14,736 nucleotides of DNA. Origin: CALXCT01 sp964422185. Its GTDB lineage: Bacteria; Bacillota; Clostridia; Oscillospirales; Oscillospiraceae. The translations under genes were made by a program, and so were the position numbers. The notes under the pieces were generated by a model that saw only the letters and a program-made list of their open reading frames with translations, was not told the origin of the DNA and ran no database searches. The stretch spans positions 1 through 14,736 of the forward strand of contig CAYRAG010000042.1 of NCBI GenBank assembly GCA_964422185.1. The letters run 5' to 3'. Below, in pieces: positions 1-7,575 of the stretch. Numbering within the stretch: position 1 is the stretch's first letter; every line of letters begins with the position of its first letter.

Positions 1-300
1 GACAGGATCCCGGAGATCATCGAGAGCAGCGGGAAGATCGCGGAGACCTCCCTCCTGTCCCCTGACGAGATGGATACCGCGCTGGACAGGAAACTTCAGG
101 AAGAGGTGCGCGAGTTTCTGGACAGCCATGACAGTGAGGAGATCGCGGATATCCTGGAGGTGCTGCGCGAGATCGCAGTCAGACGCGGGTACAACTGGGA
201 TGAGGTTGAGGCCGCCCGCGTGAGGAAGCGGGAGGCGCGGGGCGGCTTCTCAAAAGGCGTGTTCCTGCACGCGGTGGAATCGGGGCAGCAGGATGGGTAA
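1..300 (+). CDS. MazG/HisE-fold NTP pyrophosphohydrolase, COG4997-like (5' partial)
   Basis: The reading frame is open from the first base and reads DRIPEIIESSGK onward, so the first several codons (usually MxxNKLVR or similar) lie outside the window. The fragment is 99 residues, close to the usual 100-110. It carries the all-alpha MazG-type metal site: ExxE at residues 35-38 of the fragment and ExxD at 47-50, then the conserved KREARGGF segment near the end. Members of this family (often labelled phosphoribosyl-ATP pyrophosphohydrolase-like) hydrolyse nucleoside triphosphates to monophosphate and pyrophosphate, probably as house-cleaning enzymes; it is not a true HisE, and no histidine genes are seen. 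Its stop overlaps the start of the helicase gene by 8 nt (ATGGGTAA), implying translational coupling and a shared task. Family call is confident; substrate is unknown. Confidence 0.85.
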   Translation, partial: DRIPEIIESSGKIAETSLLSPDEMDTALDRKLQEEVREFLDSHDSEEIADILEVLREIAVRRGYNWDEVEAARVRKREARGGFSKGVFLHAVESGQQDG

Positions 301-2617
301 GACGGTCAGAAAGAGCTCCGGGAACAGCGGCAGCGAGGACAGATTTATCGAGCTGTTCTGCGACGCTTTCGGGCCGGAGAATGGTCAGTATATGTACCTC
401 CAGTACCCTGCGGTAGACATCTACGGCGGGCACAGGACGATTGACTTCGCGGTCAGCGTCCCGGACGGAAAGATTGCCATTGAGATAGACGGCAATCACT
501 GGCATGATCCCGGGGTCGTCTCCACGAACAAGTATCATGATGACCTGCTCAAGCAGAACAGTCTGGTCTTTGACGGCTGGAAAGTGTACCGCTGGACCTC
601 TGAGCAGCTGGAGCGCACGCCGGATCGCGTGAAAGACGAGCTGGTCACATTCCTCGGGCAGTCACCGCTGTTCAGCTATATCGAGGATGCGCTGCCCTCC
701 CAGCTGGGCGAGACACTGGAACTGCGGGATCACCAGGAAGAGGCACTGAGAAACCTGGAGGCGATGCGTGCGGAGCACAAGACCATCGCGCTGCTGTACC
801 ACGCCACGGGTACCGGGAAGACAGTTACCGCCGTGTCGGACGCGAAGCGCTTTGGCGAACGGACGCTGTTCCTGGCACACCGCCGCGAGCTGATTGACCA
901 GGCGATGCGCACATTCCGGCAGATATGGCCGGAGGTGTCAGTGGGCAGGTTTGAGGGCGGAACGAGGGAAACAGACGCTTATGTGGTGTGCGGAAGCGTC
1001 CAGAGCGTGTCTCAGAATCTGGACTCATTCCGGCCGGACGACTTTGGTTATCTGATTATCGACGAGTGCCACCACGGCACCGCGGACACCTACCGCAGCA
1101 TCATGTCGTATTTCCGTCCGAAGTTCACACTGGGGCTCACGGCGACGCCGGAGCGTGCGGACGGCGAGGATCTGCTGGCGGTGTTCCAGAATGTGGCGCA
1201 CAAACTGGATCTCAAGACCGCGGTGGAGCTGGGGACACTCGTACCTGTGCGCTGTGTGAGAATCCAGACGAATATCGACATGCGGGATGTCCGGATCAAC
1301 GGGTTCAAATACAACTCCCTGGATCTGGAGTCCACGATCCGTGTGCCGGGACGGAATCAGCTGATTGTGGACACCTACCTCGAGTATGTCAAGGACAGGC
1401 CCACGGTGGTGTTCTGCGCTTCCGTGAAGCATGCCGAGGAGATCGCCCGGCTGTTCCAGGAGGCCGGGGTCGCCGCCCGCTGTGTGTCCGGCGGGACGAA
1501 ATCCTCCCAGAGGCAGCAGATTCTGCGGGACTACGAGGCGGGCAAAATTCCCGTGCTGTGTGCCTGCGACCTGCTCAACGAGGGCTGGGATTCCCCGCAT
1601 ACGCAGGTGCTCTTCATGGCCCGGCCCACCATGTCCCGGACGATCTACATGCAGCAGCTGGGACGCGGGATGCGCCAGTCGGAGGGGAAAGAATTCCTCA
1701 TGGTCTTCGACTTCGTGGACAATACGAATCTCTTCAACACGGCGTACTCCATCCACAGGCTGCTCAGCATCGGGGAGTACGCCCCCGGCGCTCTGGTGCT
1801 GGCGCCAAAAGAGAAGATGCAAATGGATCAGGATCTGTTCCGCCAGGGGATCAGACCGGATGCCATCATCGACTACCCCGTGCACATGACGGGTTATGAG
1901 ACGGTGGATCTGTTCAACTGGCAGGAGCAGTCCAAAAATATGCTGTCCCAGATGGCTTTTACCCAGATGGTGAATGTCCAGAGCGAGACCGTGGAGCGGT
2001 ACATCAGGGACGGCCTGATTGTCCCGGATATGGAGGTTCCCGTCAGCAGCCACAGGAATTTCCGGTTCTTCCGGAAAGAGACGGTGGAGAAGTACGCGTC
2101 TCAGTTCGGCTGGACACTGATTACCAGGGAGAACATCCGGGAGATTTTCCTCCAGATGGTGAAGGACATGACCATGAGCTACTCCTACAAGCCCGTGTTC
2201 CTGCTGGCGTTTCTGGACAACATGAACGGGGAGAAAGAGGCGCCGCTGGCGGATGTGGCCCGCAGCTTCGCCGCGTTCTACGAGGATCGCGTCGCCCGGG
2301 GGCTGTGCGCCGAGCGAAAGCCCTGCATTTTCACGCGGGGCGGGTATACGGAGAAGGAAGTGGAGCGGCTGATCCTGAATATGCCGTTTAAGCGGTTTGA
2401 GGAGATGCACATCATGCGCCACTCCAAGGTCATCGGGATCATCGGAATGTACAGGACTCTGGCCAACCGCCTGACGGACGAGGACATCCGGCAGGTGCGG
2501 CGGGACTGCCATGCCGCCATCGACCGGTACTTCGGAGACTCACCGCACGGGGATGAGGAATATGGCGCAGGTACCCGCCCCAGCGGGGATCCTGGCTCTC
2601 TTTCGGCCGGGGATTAA
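293..2617 (+). CDS. Vsr/DUF559-like nuclease fused to superfamily 2 DEAD/DEAH helicase
   Basis: 774 residues. Residues about 15-120 look like a Vsr/DUF559-type PD-(D/E)xK nuclease: D51 in IDFAV, E64 and D66 in AIEIDG, H69 and H71, then KQN and GWKVYRW. A ResIII/COG1061-type helicase follows: Walker A TGTGKT at 172-177, DECHH box at 257-261, TAT at 283-285, and motif VI QLGRGMRQ at 455-462. Residues about 555-605 resemble a MerR/excisionase-like helix-turn-helix (VERYIRDGLIVPD, then FRKETVEKYASQFG). The C-terminal 150 residues match nothing I recognise. The ATG overlaps the upstream pyrophosphohydrolase stop. The architecture suggests an ATP-driven DNA translocase that nicks or cuts DNA, as in restriction-like phage defence; this role is inferred. 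All helicase motifs are intact. The last 20 or so residues are low-complexity and may be a drifted stop. A terminator lies about 245 nt downstream. Confidence 0.88.
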   Translation: MGKTVRKSSGNSGSEDRFIELFCDAFGPENGQYMYLQYPAVDIYGGHRTIDFAVSVPDGKIAIEIDGNHWHDPGVVSTNKYHDDLLKQNSLVFDGWKVYRWTSEQLERTPDRVKDELVTFLGQSPLFSYIEDALPSQLGETLELRDHQEEALRNLEAMRAEHKTIALLYHATGTGKTVTAVSDAKRFGERTLFLAHRRELIDQAMRTFRQIWPEVSVGRFEGGTRETDAYVVCGSVQSVSQNLDSFRPDDFGYLIIDECHHGTADTYRSIMSYFRPKFTLGLTATPERADGEDLLAVFQNVAHKLDLKTAVELGTLVPVRCVRIQTNIDMRDVRINGFKYNSLDLESTIRVPGRNQLIVDTYLEYVKDRPTVVFCASVKHAEEIARLFQEAGVAARCVSGGTKSSQRQQILRDYEAGKIPVLCACDLLNEGWDSPHTQVLFMARPTMSRTIYMQQLGRGMRQSEGKEFLMVFDFVDNTNLFNTAYSIHRLLSIGEYAPGALVLAPKEKMQMDQDLFRQGIRPDAIIDYPVHMTGYETVDLFNWQEQSKNMLSQMAFTQMVNVQSETVERYIRDGLIVPDMEVPVSSHRNFRFFRKETVEKYASQFGWTLITRENIREIFLQMVKDMTMSYSYKPVFLLAFLDNMNGEKEAPLADVARSFAAFYEDRVARGLCAERKPCIFTRGGYTEKEVERLILNMPFKRFEEMHIMRHSKVIGIIGMYRTLANRLTDEDIRQVRRDCHAAIDRYFGDSPHGDEEYGAGTRPSGDPGSLSAGD

Positions 2618-2862
2618 ACGACGGCCAGGGAAGTTCTTTTCGTGGCCGATCCTGAGACCGCACAGACGGCAGGCGCCTCATGGTGCGCATGGCAGGGGTT
2701 TCATGCATCGTGCGGCAGACAACCCTGAGTTCCGCGCTGCCGGACGGCGGCCCGGCGGAGCTTTATGGAATCACGGGCCCGGCGCGGGCGTGTGCTTCCG
2801 GGGCCCTGGCGGTTCCCGGAGGTGCCGGGGCCGCGCAGCAGGATAGAGAGATCACATTCGGG

Positions 2863-2892
2863 GAGCCGGAGTTCATCCGGCTCTCTTTTTTT
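2863..2892 (+). terminator. Rho-independent terminator
   Basis: A perfect 8-bp stem, GAGCCGGA (2863-2870) with TCCGGCTC (2876-2883), has a 5-nt loop and is followed by TC and seven T (2886-2892). It is the first terminator after the helicase gene and probably ends the pyrophosphohydrolase-helicase transcript. The 245 bases between the stop and the stem show no convincing gene. Confidence 0.8.
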
Positions 2893-3465
2893 CGGGGCGG
2901 GTTCGCGGCTGTGGATCCGCCCCGCCCGAATGATCGCACGGGAATGCCGCTGGCGCGGGGCGCCCGCCCGGTCGTCCAGGTAGACGAAACCGGCCGGTTT
3001 GCAGTCGCTTCCGGGCAGCCATCCGCCGGTGACATGCCGTACCGGCGGCACGCCGCCGCAGGGGGAAAAGGCCTCGCTGATCTGTCCGCCTCCGCCGCCC
3101 CGACAGACGCCGCATGGCCGTAAACGCCTTTCCGGGGGCGCCGTCCGGCAGCTCCTGCAGCAGCCCCGGCTCCTTAATGGCCTCGCAGAACTCCGGTTTG
3201 GCCTCCCCGCTGACCCGCCGGGTGAAATCCAGGTCGTTCCGGACGCCCCGGGGTACGCAGGCGACACAGCGGTCGGCGTACCTGTCCAGCAGTCGAACCC
3301 CCGGGGCTCCGCCTCCTCTATTGGGGTTCGGGACGGCGGTGTGCCTGTCGCCGGAGCGGATGCCGCGCAGGCTGTCCAAATCCCCGCGGTCGGCGCAGGG
3401 GGCGGCGTACGCGATGCCCGCCGCCGGATTCCCCATGCTCCGCCCGGATGTCCCCGGAGACCTCC
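2893..3465. other. Gene-poor stretch before the assembly gap
   Basis: No intact gene with start, ribosome binding site and recognisable product is seen on either strand. Long open frames exist in several frames, but they are the usual result of high GC content. The only part with coding-like codon use is the minus-strand segment near 3108-3300, listed separately. Confidence 0.5.
3108..3300 (-). pseudogene. Possible remnant of an unrecognised coding sequence
   Basis: Read on the minus strand, this segment has third-position G/C codons and a protein-like composition: LLDRYADRCVACVPRG, NDLDFTRRVSGEAKPEF, CEAIKEPGLLQELPDGAPGK. Further downstream in the minus sense the frame turns arginine-rich, and a plausible continuation (QISEAFSPCGG, KPAGFVYLDDRAG) lies in another frame, which would fit a frameshift. 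The upstream end runs toward the run of N, so it may be the end of a gene lying in the gap. I do not recognise the family. It could instead be a chance open frame in GC-rich DNA. Confidence 0.25.
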
Positions 3466-3565
3466 NNNNNNNNNNNNNNNNNNNNNNNNNNNNNNNNNNN
3501 NNNNNNNNNNNNNNNNNNNNNNNNNNNNNNNNNNNNNNNNNNNNNNNNNNNNNNNNNNNNNNNNN
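3466..3565. other. Assembly gap (100 N)
   Basis: Exactly 100 N bases, the conventional filler for a scaffold gap of unknown size. Order and distance of the two sides depend on the assembler's linkage evidence. Confidence 0.99.
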
Positions 3566-3707
3566 CGGATCGGCGCGGGCAGAATCCGCGGACGGCGCCC
3601 CGCCCGGGGGTTCTGGCCGGCCCGGACTCGCGGAACAGGCCCGGCTTCGCTCCCCTTTTCCGGCGCGTATCCGGGAGGACTTTGGCATCCGGTGCGCAAA
3701 CAGGGGC

Positions 3708-3736
3708 TTGACAGTGCCGGGGAAACCGGCTATCAT
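3708..3736 (+). promoter_or_regulatory. Sigma-70-type promoter
   Basis: A perfect -35 box TTGACA (3708-3713), a 17-nt spacer and a -10 box TATCAT (3731-3736, five of six consensus bases). The expected start of transcription is near 3743. It points to the LysR gene, leaving a leader of about 300 nt. No other plus-strand gene lies between. Confidence 0.75.
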
Positions 3737-3744
3737 ACCCCTGT

Positions 3745-3785
3745 GCGTATAGCCTAGTAAGTTGATAGGATTAGTAGGAATATGC
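3745..3785 (+). promoter_or_regulatory. AT-rich inverted repeat at the transcription start, probable operator
   Basis: Left arm GCGTATAGCCTAGTAA (3745-3760) and right arm TTAGTAGGAATATGC (3771-3785) form an imperfect dyad; the core CCTAGTAA/TTAGTAGG matches in seven of eight positions around a 10-nt centre. TAGGA is also directly repeated with a 9-nt period (3766 and 3775). The AT-rich island in GC-rich DNA, immediately downstream of the -10 box, fits a repressor site. In size and form it recalls operators of Rrf2-family regulators such as CymR or IscR, which would fit sulfur or Fe-S control, but the regulator is not identified. Confidence 0.5.
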
Positions 3786-3816
3786 CCGCCCGGGGGATCG
3801 CGCCGTCCCGGGCGGG
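3785..3816 (+). other. Perfect 10-bp hairpin in the LysR leader
   Basis: CCCGCCCGGG (3785-3794) pairs perfectly with CCCGGGCGGG (3807-3816) across a 12-nt loop. It abuts the putative operator and would form at the 5' end of the leader RNA. No U-tract follows, so it is not a simple terminator. The rest of the leader, up to the LysR start at 4051, shows no gene. Confidence 0.4.
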
Positions 3817-4050
3817 AAAACCGCGCCCGGGGATCCGGTTCGAGGGTCTCCCCTGCCCCGTCTGAGCGGCCAGGAGCGCCGGGACACGGGGTTCGGGGAA
3901 GACCGGCCGCGGCAGGCGCACTTTCCCGTCTCTCCGCCTCAGGACGCTCTCCCTTTCGAGCCGTCCCGGCGGAGTTTTCCGCGCAGCGCGGGCGGGGGAT
4001 GGCCATTCGCGCCTGTTTCGGCGGGACAGCACAGCATGGGAGGAATTTTC

Positions 4051-4980
4051 GTGACACTCCAGCAGCTCAACTATGTGATCTCTATTGCGGAGACCGGCTC
4101 TCTGAGCAAAACGGCCAGGGCCCTCTATGTCTCCCAGCCCTCCCTGTCCACCGCGGTGCAGGAGCTGGAGCGGGAGCTGGGGTTCCGGCTGTTCCACCGC
4201 AGCGGCAAGGGGATGACCCTGACCAACGACGGCCTGGAGTTTGTGGTCTACGCCCGCCAGGTGCTCCACCCGTACCAGCTCCTGCTGGATCGCTACGAGT
4301 GCGGCGGGAAGCGCAAGAAGAAGTTCGGGATCTCCACGCAGCACTACTCGTTCGCCGTGAAGAGCTTTGTGGAGATGGTCCGCCACTTCGACCTGGAGGA
4401 GTACGAGTTCGCCATCCGGGAGACCCGCACCGCCGAGGTCATCGACGATGTGGACACCATGAAAAGCGAGATCGGGGTGCTGTACATCAGCGACTTCAAC
4501 CGCCAGGTGCTCACCCGGATGTTTAAGGCCCGGGATCTGGAGTTTCACCGGCTCATTGACTGCGACGCCTATGTCTACCTGTGGAAGGGGCACCCGCTGG
4601 CGGATCACAGAACCATCCGCTTTGAGGAGCTGGCGGACTACCCCTGCCTGTCCTTCGAGCAGGGCAGCGAGGGCTCGCTGTACTACGCGGAGGAGATTCT
4701 CAGCACGAACCACTACGCCAAAACCATCAAGGCCAACGACCGGGCATCCATCCTCAACCTCATGATCGGTCTCAACGGGTACACCCTGTGCTCGGGGATC
4801 ATCTGCGAGGAGCTCAACGGGACGGACTTCACCTGCATCCCCTTTGAGGCGGATGAGGACAACCCCAACAGCAGGATGGAGATCGGGTACATCGTCAAGC
4901 GCAATCTGGTCATGAGCGAGATGGGCGCGTTGTATGTCCAGGAGATGAGAAAGTACCTGGGCGCGGAGGCGCCCGGATAG
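4051..4980 (+). CDS. LysR-type transcriptional regulator
   Basis: 309 residues, the normal family length. The N-terminal winged helix-turn-helix is at residues 2-61 (TLQQLNYVISIAETGSLSKT, SQPSLSTAVQELERELG, LFHRSGKGM), followed by a periplasmic-binding-like effector domain. I choose GTG 4051 over the in-frame ATG 4036 because a strong Shine-Dalgarno GGGAGGA (4038-4044) sits 6 nt before it and because MTLQQLNYV is the typical LysR beginning; the ATG start would place that site inside the gene. It stands just upstream of, and in the same direction as, the transporter-enzyme operon, with a LysR box between them, so it is probably the operon's ligand-dependent activator. Its own promoter is probably at 3708-3736. 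The ligand is unknown. Confidence 0.92.
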   Translation: MTLQQLNYVISIAETGSLSKTARALYVSQPSLSTAVQELERELGFRLFHRSGKGMTLTNDGLEFVVYARQVLHPYQLLLDRYECGGKRKKKFGISTQHYSFAVKSFVEMVRHFDLEEYEFAIRETRTAEVIDDVDTMKSEIGVLYISDFNRQVLTRMFKARDLEFHRLIDCDAYVYLWKGHPLADHRTIRFEELADYPCLSFEQGSEGSLYYAEEILSTNHYAKTIKANDRASILNLMIGLNGYTLCSGIICEELNGTDFTCIPFEADEDNPNSRMEIGYIVKRNLVMSEMGALYVQEMRKYLGAEAPG

Positions 4981-5024
4981 CACAGGCTTCTCTCTTTCCG
5001 CTGATCCGTCCGCACGGGGGTGTA

Positions 5025-5037
5025 TAGGCTGCGCCTA
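5025..5037 (+). promoter_or_regulatory. LysR box (T-N11-A dyad)
   Basis: TAGGC-TGC-GCCTA is a perfect 5-bp dyad and exactly fits the T-N11-A rule for LysR-family sites. It lies 24 nt before the -35 box of the operon promoter, the usual place for the recognition-binding site. A second, looser dyad TGCGC-N8-GCGCA (5030-5047) overlaps it, and ATGCGCCGTATA near the -10 box could be part of an activation-binding site. Confidence 0.6.
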
Positions 5038-5060
5038 ACGCGGCGCATAGAGATCCGGAA

Positions 5061-5090
5061 TTGGACAACCGGGCGGATGCGCCGTATACT
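5061..5090 (+). promoter_or_regulatory. Promoter of the transporter-molybdoenzyme operon
   Basis: -35-like TTGGAC/TGGACA (5061-5067) and -10 TATACT (5085-5090, five of six consensus bases) with a 17- or 18-nt spacer. The weak -35 next to a LysR box is typical of activated promoters. It is the only promoter-like sequence seen before the first gene of the operon. Confidence 0.6.
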
Positions 5091-5186
5091 GGGCGGCGTG
5101 CACAAAAATGACCGCGGAACTTCATCAGACGGATCTTTCGCGGCGCTTCAACGGCGCTGCGCGAAACAGGAAAGAGAGGAAACGAA

Positions 5187-6359
5187 ATGAAACACCTGAA
5201 ATTTTTCTCGCTCATTCTGAGCACTGCGTTACTGGTACAGCTGCTGGCCGCCTGCGGCGGCGGCTCCACCGGAGAGGCGGATCCCGGGACTTCCGGCTCC
5301 GCGGCTCCCTCCCAGTCCGAGGCCGCCCAGACTCCCGCTGAGTCGCCCGCCGCGGAGGAGTCCTCCGCCCCCGCCGACTCCGAGGAGAACACCATCCGGT
5401 TCGCCACCCAGCCCGGCCAGATCCGCACCGCCATCCAGATTCTGGCGGATGAGCTGGGCTACTACGAAGAGGAGGGCGTGAATGTGGAGTTTGTGAATGT
5501 AGAGGACACAAACGCCCTGGCCGCCATCTCCACCGGCAAGTCGGATGTGGATGTCCTGGGAACCGGCATCGTGCCGGATCTCACCTTTATCGCCAACGGC
5601 TCGGATCTGGTGGTCTTTGAGGGAACCGCCGCGGAGGGCGGCGCCATCATCTCCCGGCCGGACGAGGTGGAGTACTACAAGGATCTCAGCCACTATGAGA
5701 ACATCACCGCCGCCATGGTCCGCAACTCCTCCTCCTGGGTGATCACCCGGGCGAAGCTGCTGGAGCAGGGCTACGATGTGGACAGCATCCAGCTCATGGA
5801 GGTGGACAGCCAGGCCAATGTGGCCCAGGCGGTGGTCAAGGGCGAGGCGGATCTGGGCTTTTTGCCCATTGAGTACGCCAACTCCACCCTGGAACTGGGC
5901 ACGGCGGTGGTCTACGAGGTCGGGGAGCTGGATCCCCTGTATGTCTGCTGCCGCCAGGTGACCTCCTCGGAGAAGCTGCAGGACAAGCACGACGCGTTTG
6001 TGAACTTCACCGTTGCGAACCTGCGGGCCTGGGAGTACTATGAGAACGAGGACAACCGGGACGAGATCGTGAAGATCCTCGCCGAGGTCTCCGGCCAGAC
6101 GGAGGACTATGTCCGCAACTACCTGTTCGTCAACCGCACCGTCCTGACGCTGGATCCCAATGAGAAGGGCGTCATCACCTTCTACGACGCCCTCAGCGAC
6201 ACCGGCTACCTGGACGGGGACGCCGTGGATGTCGCGGATCACATTGACACCTCGGTCTACGCTGAGGCGCTGCAGACCGTGCTGGACCGCTATCCGGACG
6301 ACCCGTTCTTCCAGGAGCAGCTGGAGACCTACCGCGAGTATAACACCGCGCTGATCTGA
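5187..6359 (+). CDS. ABC transporter substrate-binding lipoprotein, SsuA/TauA/NMT1-like
   Basis: 390 residues. A lipoprotein signal peptide has the lipobox LAAC with C23 as lipidation site, followed by a flexible Ser/Ala/Glu/Pro-rich linker to about residue 68. The mature domain begins IRFATQPGQIRTAIQILADE and continues GYYEEEGVNVEFVN, then STGKSDVDVLGTG. This is the pattern of class II binding proteins for sulfonates, nitrate, thiamine precursors and some aromatic acids. It would be anchored outside the membrane and deliver ligand to the permease encoded at 8364. The ATG is preceded by AGAGAGGA (5173-5180). The enolase-superfamily gene follows after 14 nt. Substrate cannot be told from sequence. 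The family call is firm. Confidence 0.9.
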   Translation: MKHLKFFSLILSTALLVQLLAACGGGSTGEADPGTSGSAAPSQSEAAQTPAESPAAEESSAPADSEENTIRFATQPGQIRTAIQILADELGYYEEEGVNVEFVNVEDTNALAAISTGKSDVDVLGTGIVPDLTFIANGSDLVVFEGTAAEGGAIISRPDEVEYYKDLSHYENITAAMVRNSSSWVITRAKLLEQGYDVDSIQLMEVDSQANVAQAVVKGEADLGFLPIEYANSTLELGTAVVYEVGELDPLYVCCRQVTSSEKLQDKHDAFVNFTVANLRAWEYYENEDNRDEIVKILAEVSGQTEDYVRNYLFVNRTVLTLDPNEKGVITFYDALSDTGYLDGDAVDVADHIDTSVYAEALQTVLDRYPDDPFFQEQLETYREYNTALI

Positions 6360-6373
6360 GAGAGGGGCGCGGT

Positions 6374-7561
6374 ATGAGAATCGTCCGCGTGGATCTGATC
6401 ACCCTGAAGGCGCAGCGCACCTCCGCCCAGACCCCGGTGCTCGTCCGGATTTTCACGGACGAGGGCATCTACGGGTACGGGGAGGCCGGCGTGTCCATCA
6501 TGAATTACTCCCTGGGCTGCGTGCCGCTGCTGCGCTCGTTCGCCCAGGCGATACTGGGCAGGGATCCCCTGGACAGCGATGTCATCTACCAGACGCTCAC
6601 CCGCTCGTTCTGGGCCATGGGAAACGGCGGGGTGATCATGGCCGCCGTCTCCGCCATCGACACCGCGCTCTGGGACATCCGGGGGAAGTACTTCGGGGTG
6701 CCGGTGTACGCCCTGCTGGGCGGAAAGCACCGGGACAAACTGCGCTGCTACGCCAGCCAGCTGCAAAACGGCTGGAAGTACCCGGACTTCCACGGCGCGC
6801 CCGGAGACCTGGGCTTTCTCCGGGACGCCTGCCTGGCGGCGGTGGAGGAGGGCTACGACTGCGTCAAGGTGGACTTTCTGGCCAAGCACCTGGACGGCAG
6901 CCGCATCGACCCCTGGGAGGCGGAGCATCACCTGAGCACCGCCACGCTCCGGGAGGTGGAGCAGAAGCTGCAGGTGGTGCGGGAGGCCATCGGGGAGGAG
7001 ACGGAGCTGATTCTGGAAAACCACTGCCTCACCACCGCCCACACCGCCATCCAGTTCGGCCAGGTGGCCCAGGCGTATCACCCCATGCTCCTGGAGGAGC
7101 CGGCCAACCCGCAGGAGACCGGCGAGTACCGGAAGATCCGGGAGAAGCTGTCCGTCCCCCTGGCCACCGGGGAGAGGAGCTATACCCGGAGGGCGTTTCT
7201 GCCGCTGCTGCAGGAGGGGCTGCTGGACACGGTGCAGCCGGACCTGGGCAACTGCGGGGGGATCACGGAGGGGCGCAAGATCGCGGATCTGGCGGAGACT
7301 TTCGGCGCCACAGTGCAGGCCCACACCTGCAACACGCCCATCAGCGTGGCCGCCGCCCTGCAGTTTGAGGCCGCGCTGCCCAACTTCCTCATCCACGAGC
7401 ACCACACGAACAACACGCTGCCCATGAACACGGAGCTGTGCGTCTACGATGACCAGCCCGTGAACGGGTACTACACCGTCCCGGACCGTCCGGGCCTGGG
7501 GAACGAACTGACGGAGAAAGCGCTCTCGGAGGCGGAGATCCTCACGATCCGGGAGGAATAA
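6374..7561 (+). CDS. Enolase-superfamily enzyme, mandelate racemase/muconate lactonizing type
   Basis: 395 residues with the capping domain (residues 1-120, GEAGVS and SAIDTALWDIRGKYFGVPVY) and the TIM barrel. Visible active-site candidates are K165-x-D167 (VKVDF), E215 with H217 (LILENHC), E241/E242 (LLEEP), E267 (ATGERS), D290 (VQPDLGNCGG) and H317 (VQAHTCNTP), the last two forming the usual Asp-His dyad. These enzymes bind Mg2+, abstract the alpha-proton of a carboxylate and then racemise, cycloisomerise or eliminate water; sugar-acid dehydratases are the commonest relatives. The first metal ligand is Glu where many members have Asp. The gene sits between binding protein and ATPase genes (14 nt on each side), so the transported compound or a derivative is the likely substrate. 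Exact reaction unassigned. Confidence 0.85.
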   Translation: MRIVRVDLITLKAQRTSAQTPVLVRIFTDEGIYGYGEAGVSIMNYSLGCVPLLRSFAQAILGRDPLDSDVIYQTLTRSFWAMGNGGVIMAAVSAIDTALWDIRGKYFGVPVYALLGGKHRDKLRCYASQLQNGWKYPDFHGAPGDLGFLRDACLAAVEEGYDCVKVDFLAKHLDGSRIDPWEAEHHLSTATLREVEQKLQVVREAIGEETELILENHCLTTAHTAIQFGQVAQAYHPMLLEEPANPQETGEYRKIREKLSVPLATGERSYTRRAFLPLLQEGLLDTVQPDLGNCGGITEGRKIADLAETFGATVQAHTCNTPISVAAALQFEAALPNFLIHEHHTNNTLPMNTELCVYDDQPVNGYYTVPDRPGLGNELTEKALSEAEILTIREE

Positions 7562-7575
7562 AGGGGTCTGTTTCC

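Noticed and set aside
1025..2512. 495-codon open frame antisense to the helicase gene
   Set aside because: Shadow of a well-supported gene; its sequence is His/Leu/Val-rich without domain features.
2680..3123. Plus-strand open frame after the helicase
   Set aside because: It has no ribosome binding site and runs through the terminator at 2863-2892; its composition is Gly/Ala/Pro-rich as in random GC-rich frames.
3782..3865. 27-codon leader peptide ORF in the LysR leader
   Set aside because: The spacing to the only AGGA-like site is too short, the sequence coincides with the GC hairpin, and no attenuator follows.
4036..4050. ATG at 4036 as LysR start
   Set aside because: The strong Shine-Dalgarno lies within these codons and GTG 4051 gives the standard family N-terminus.
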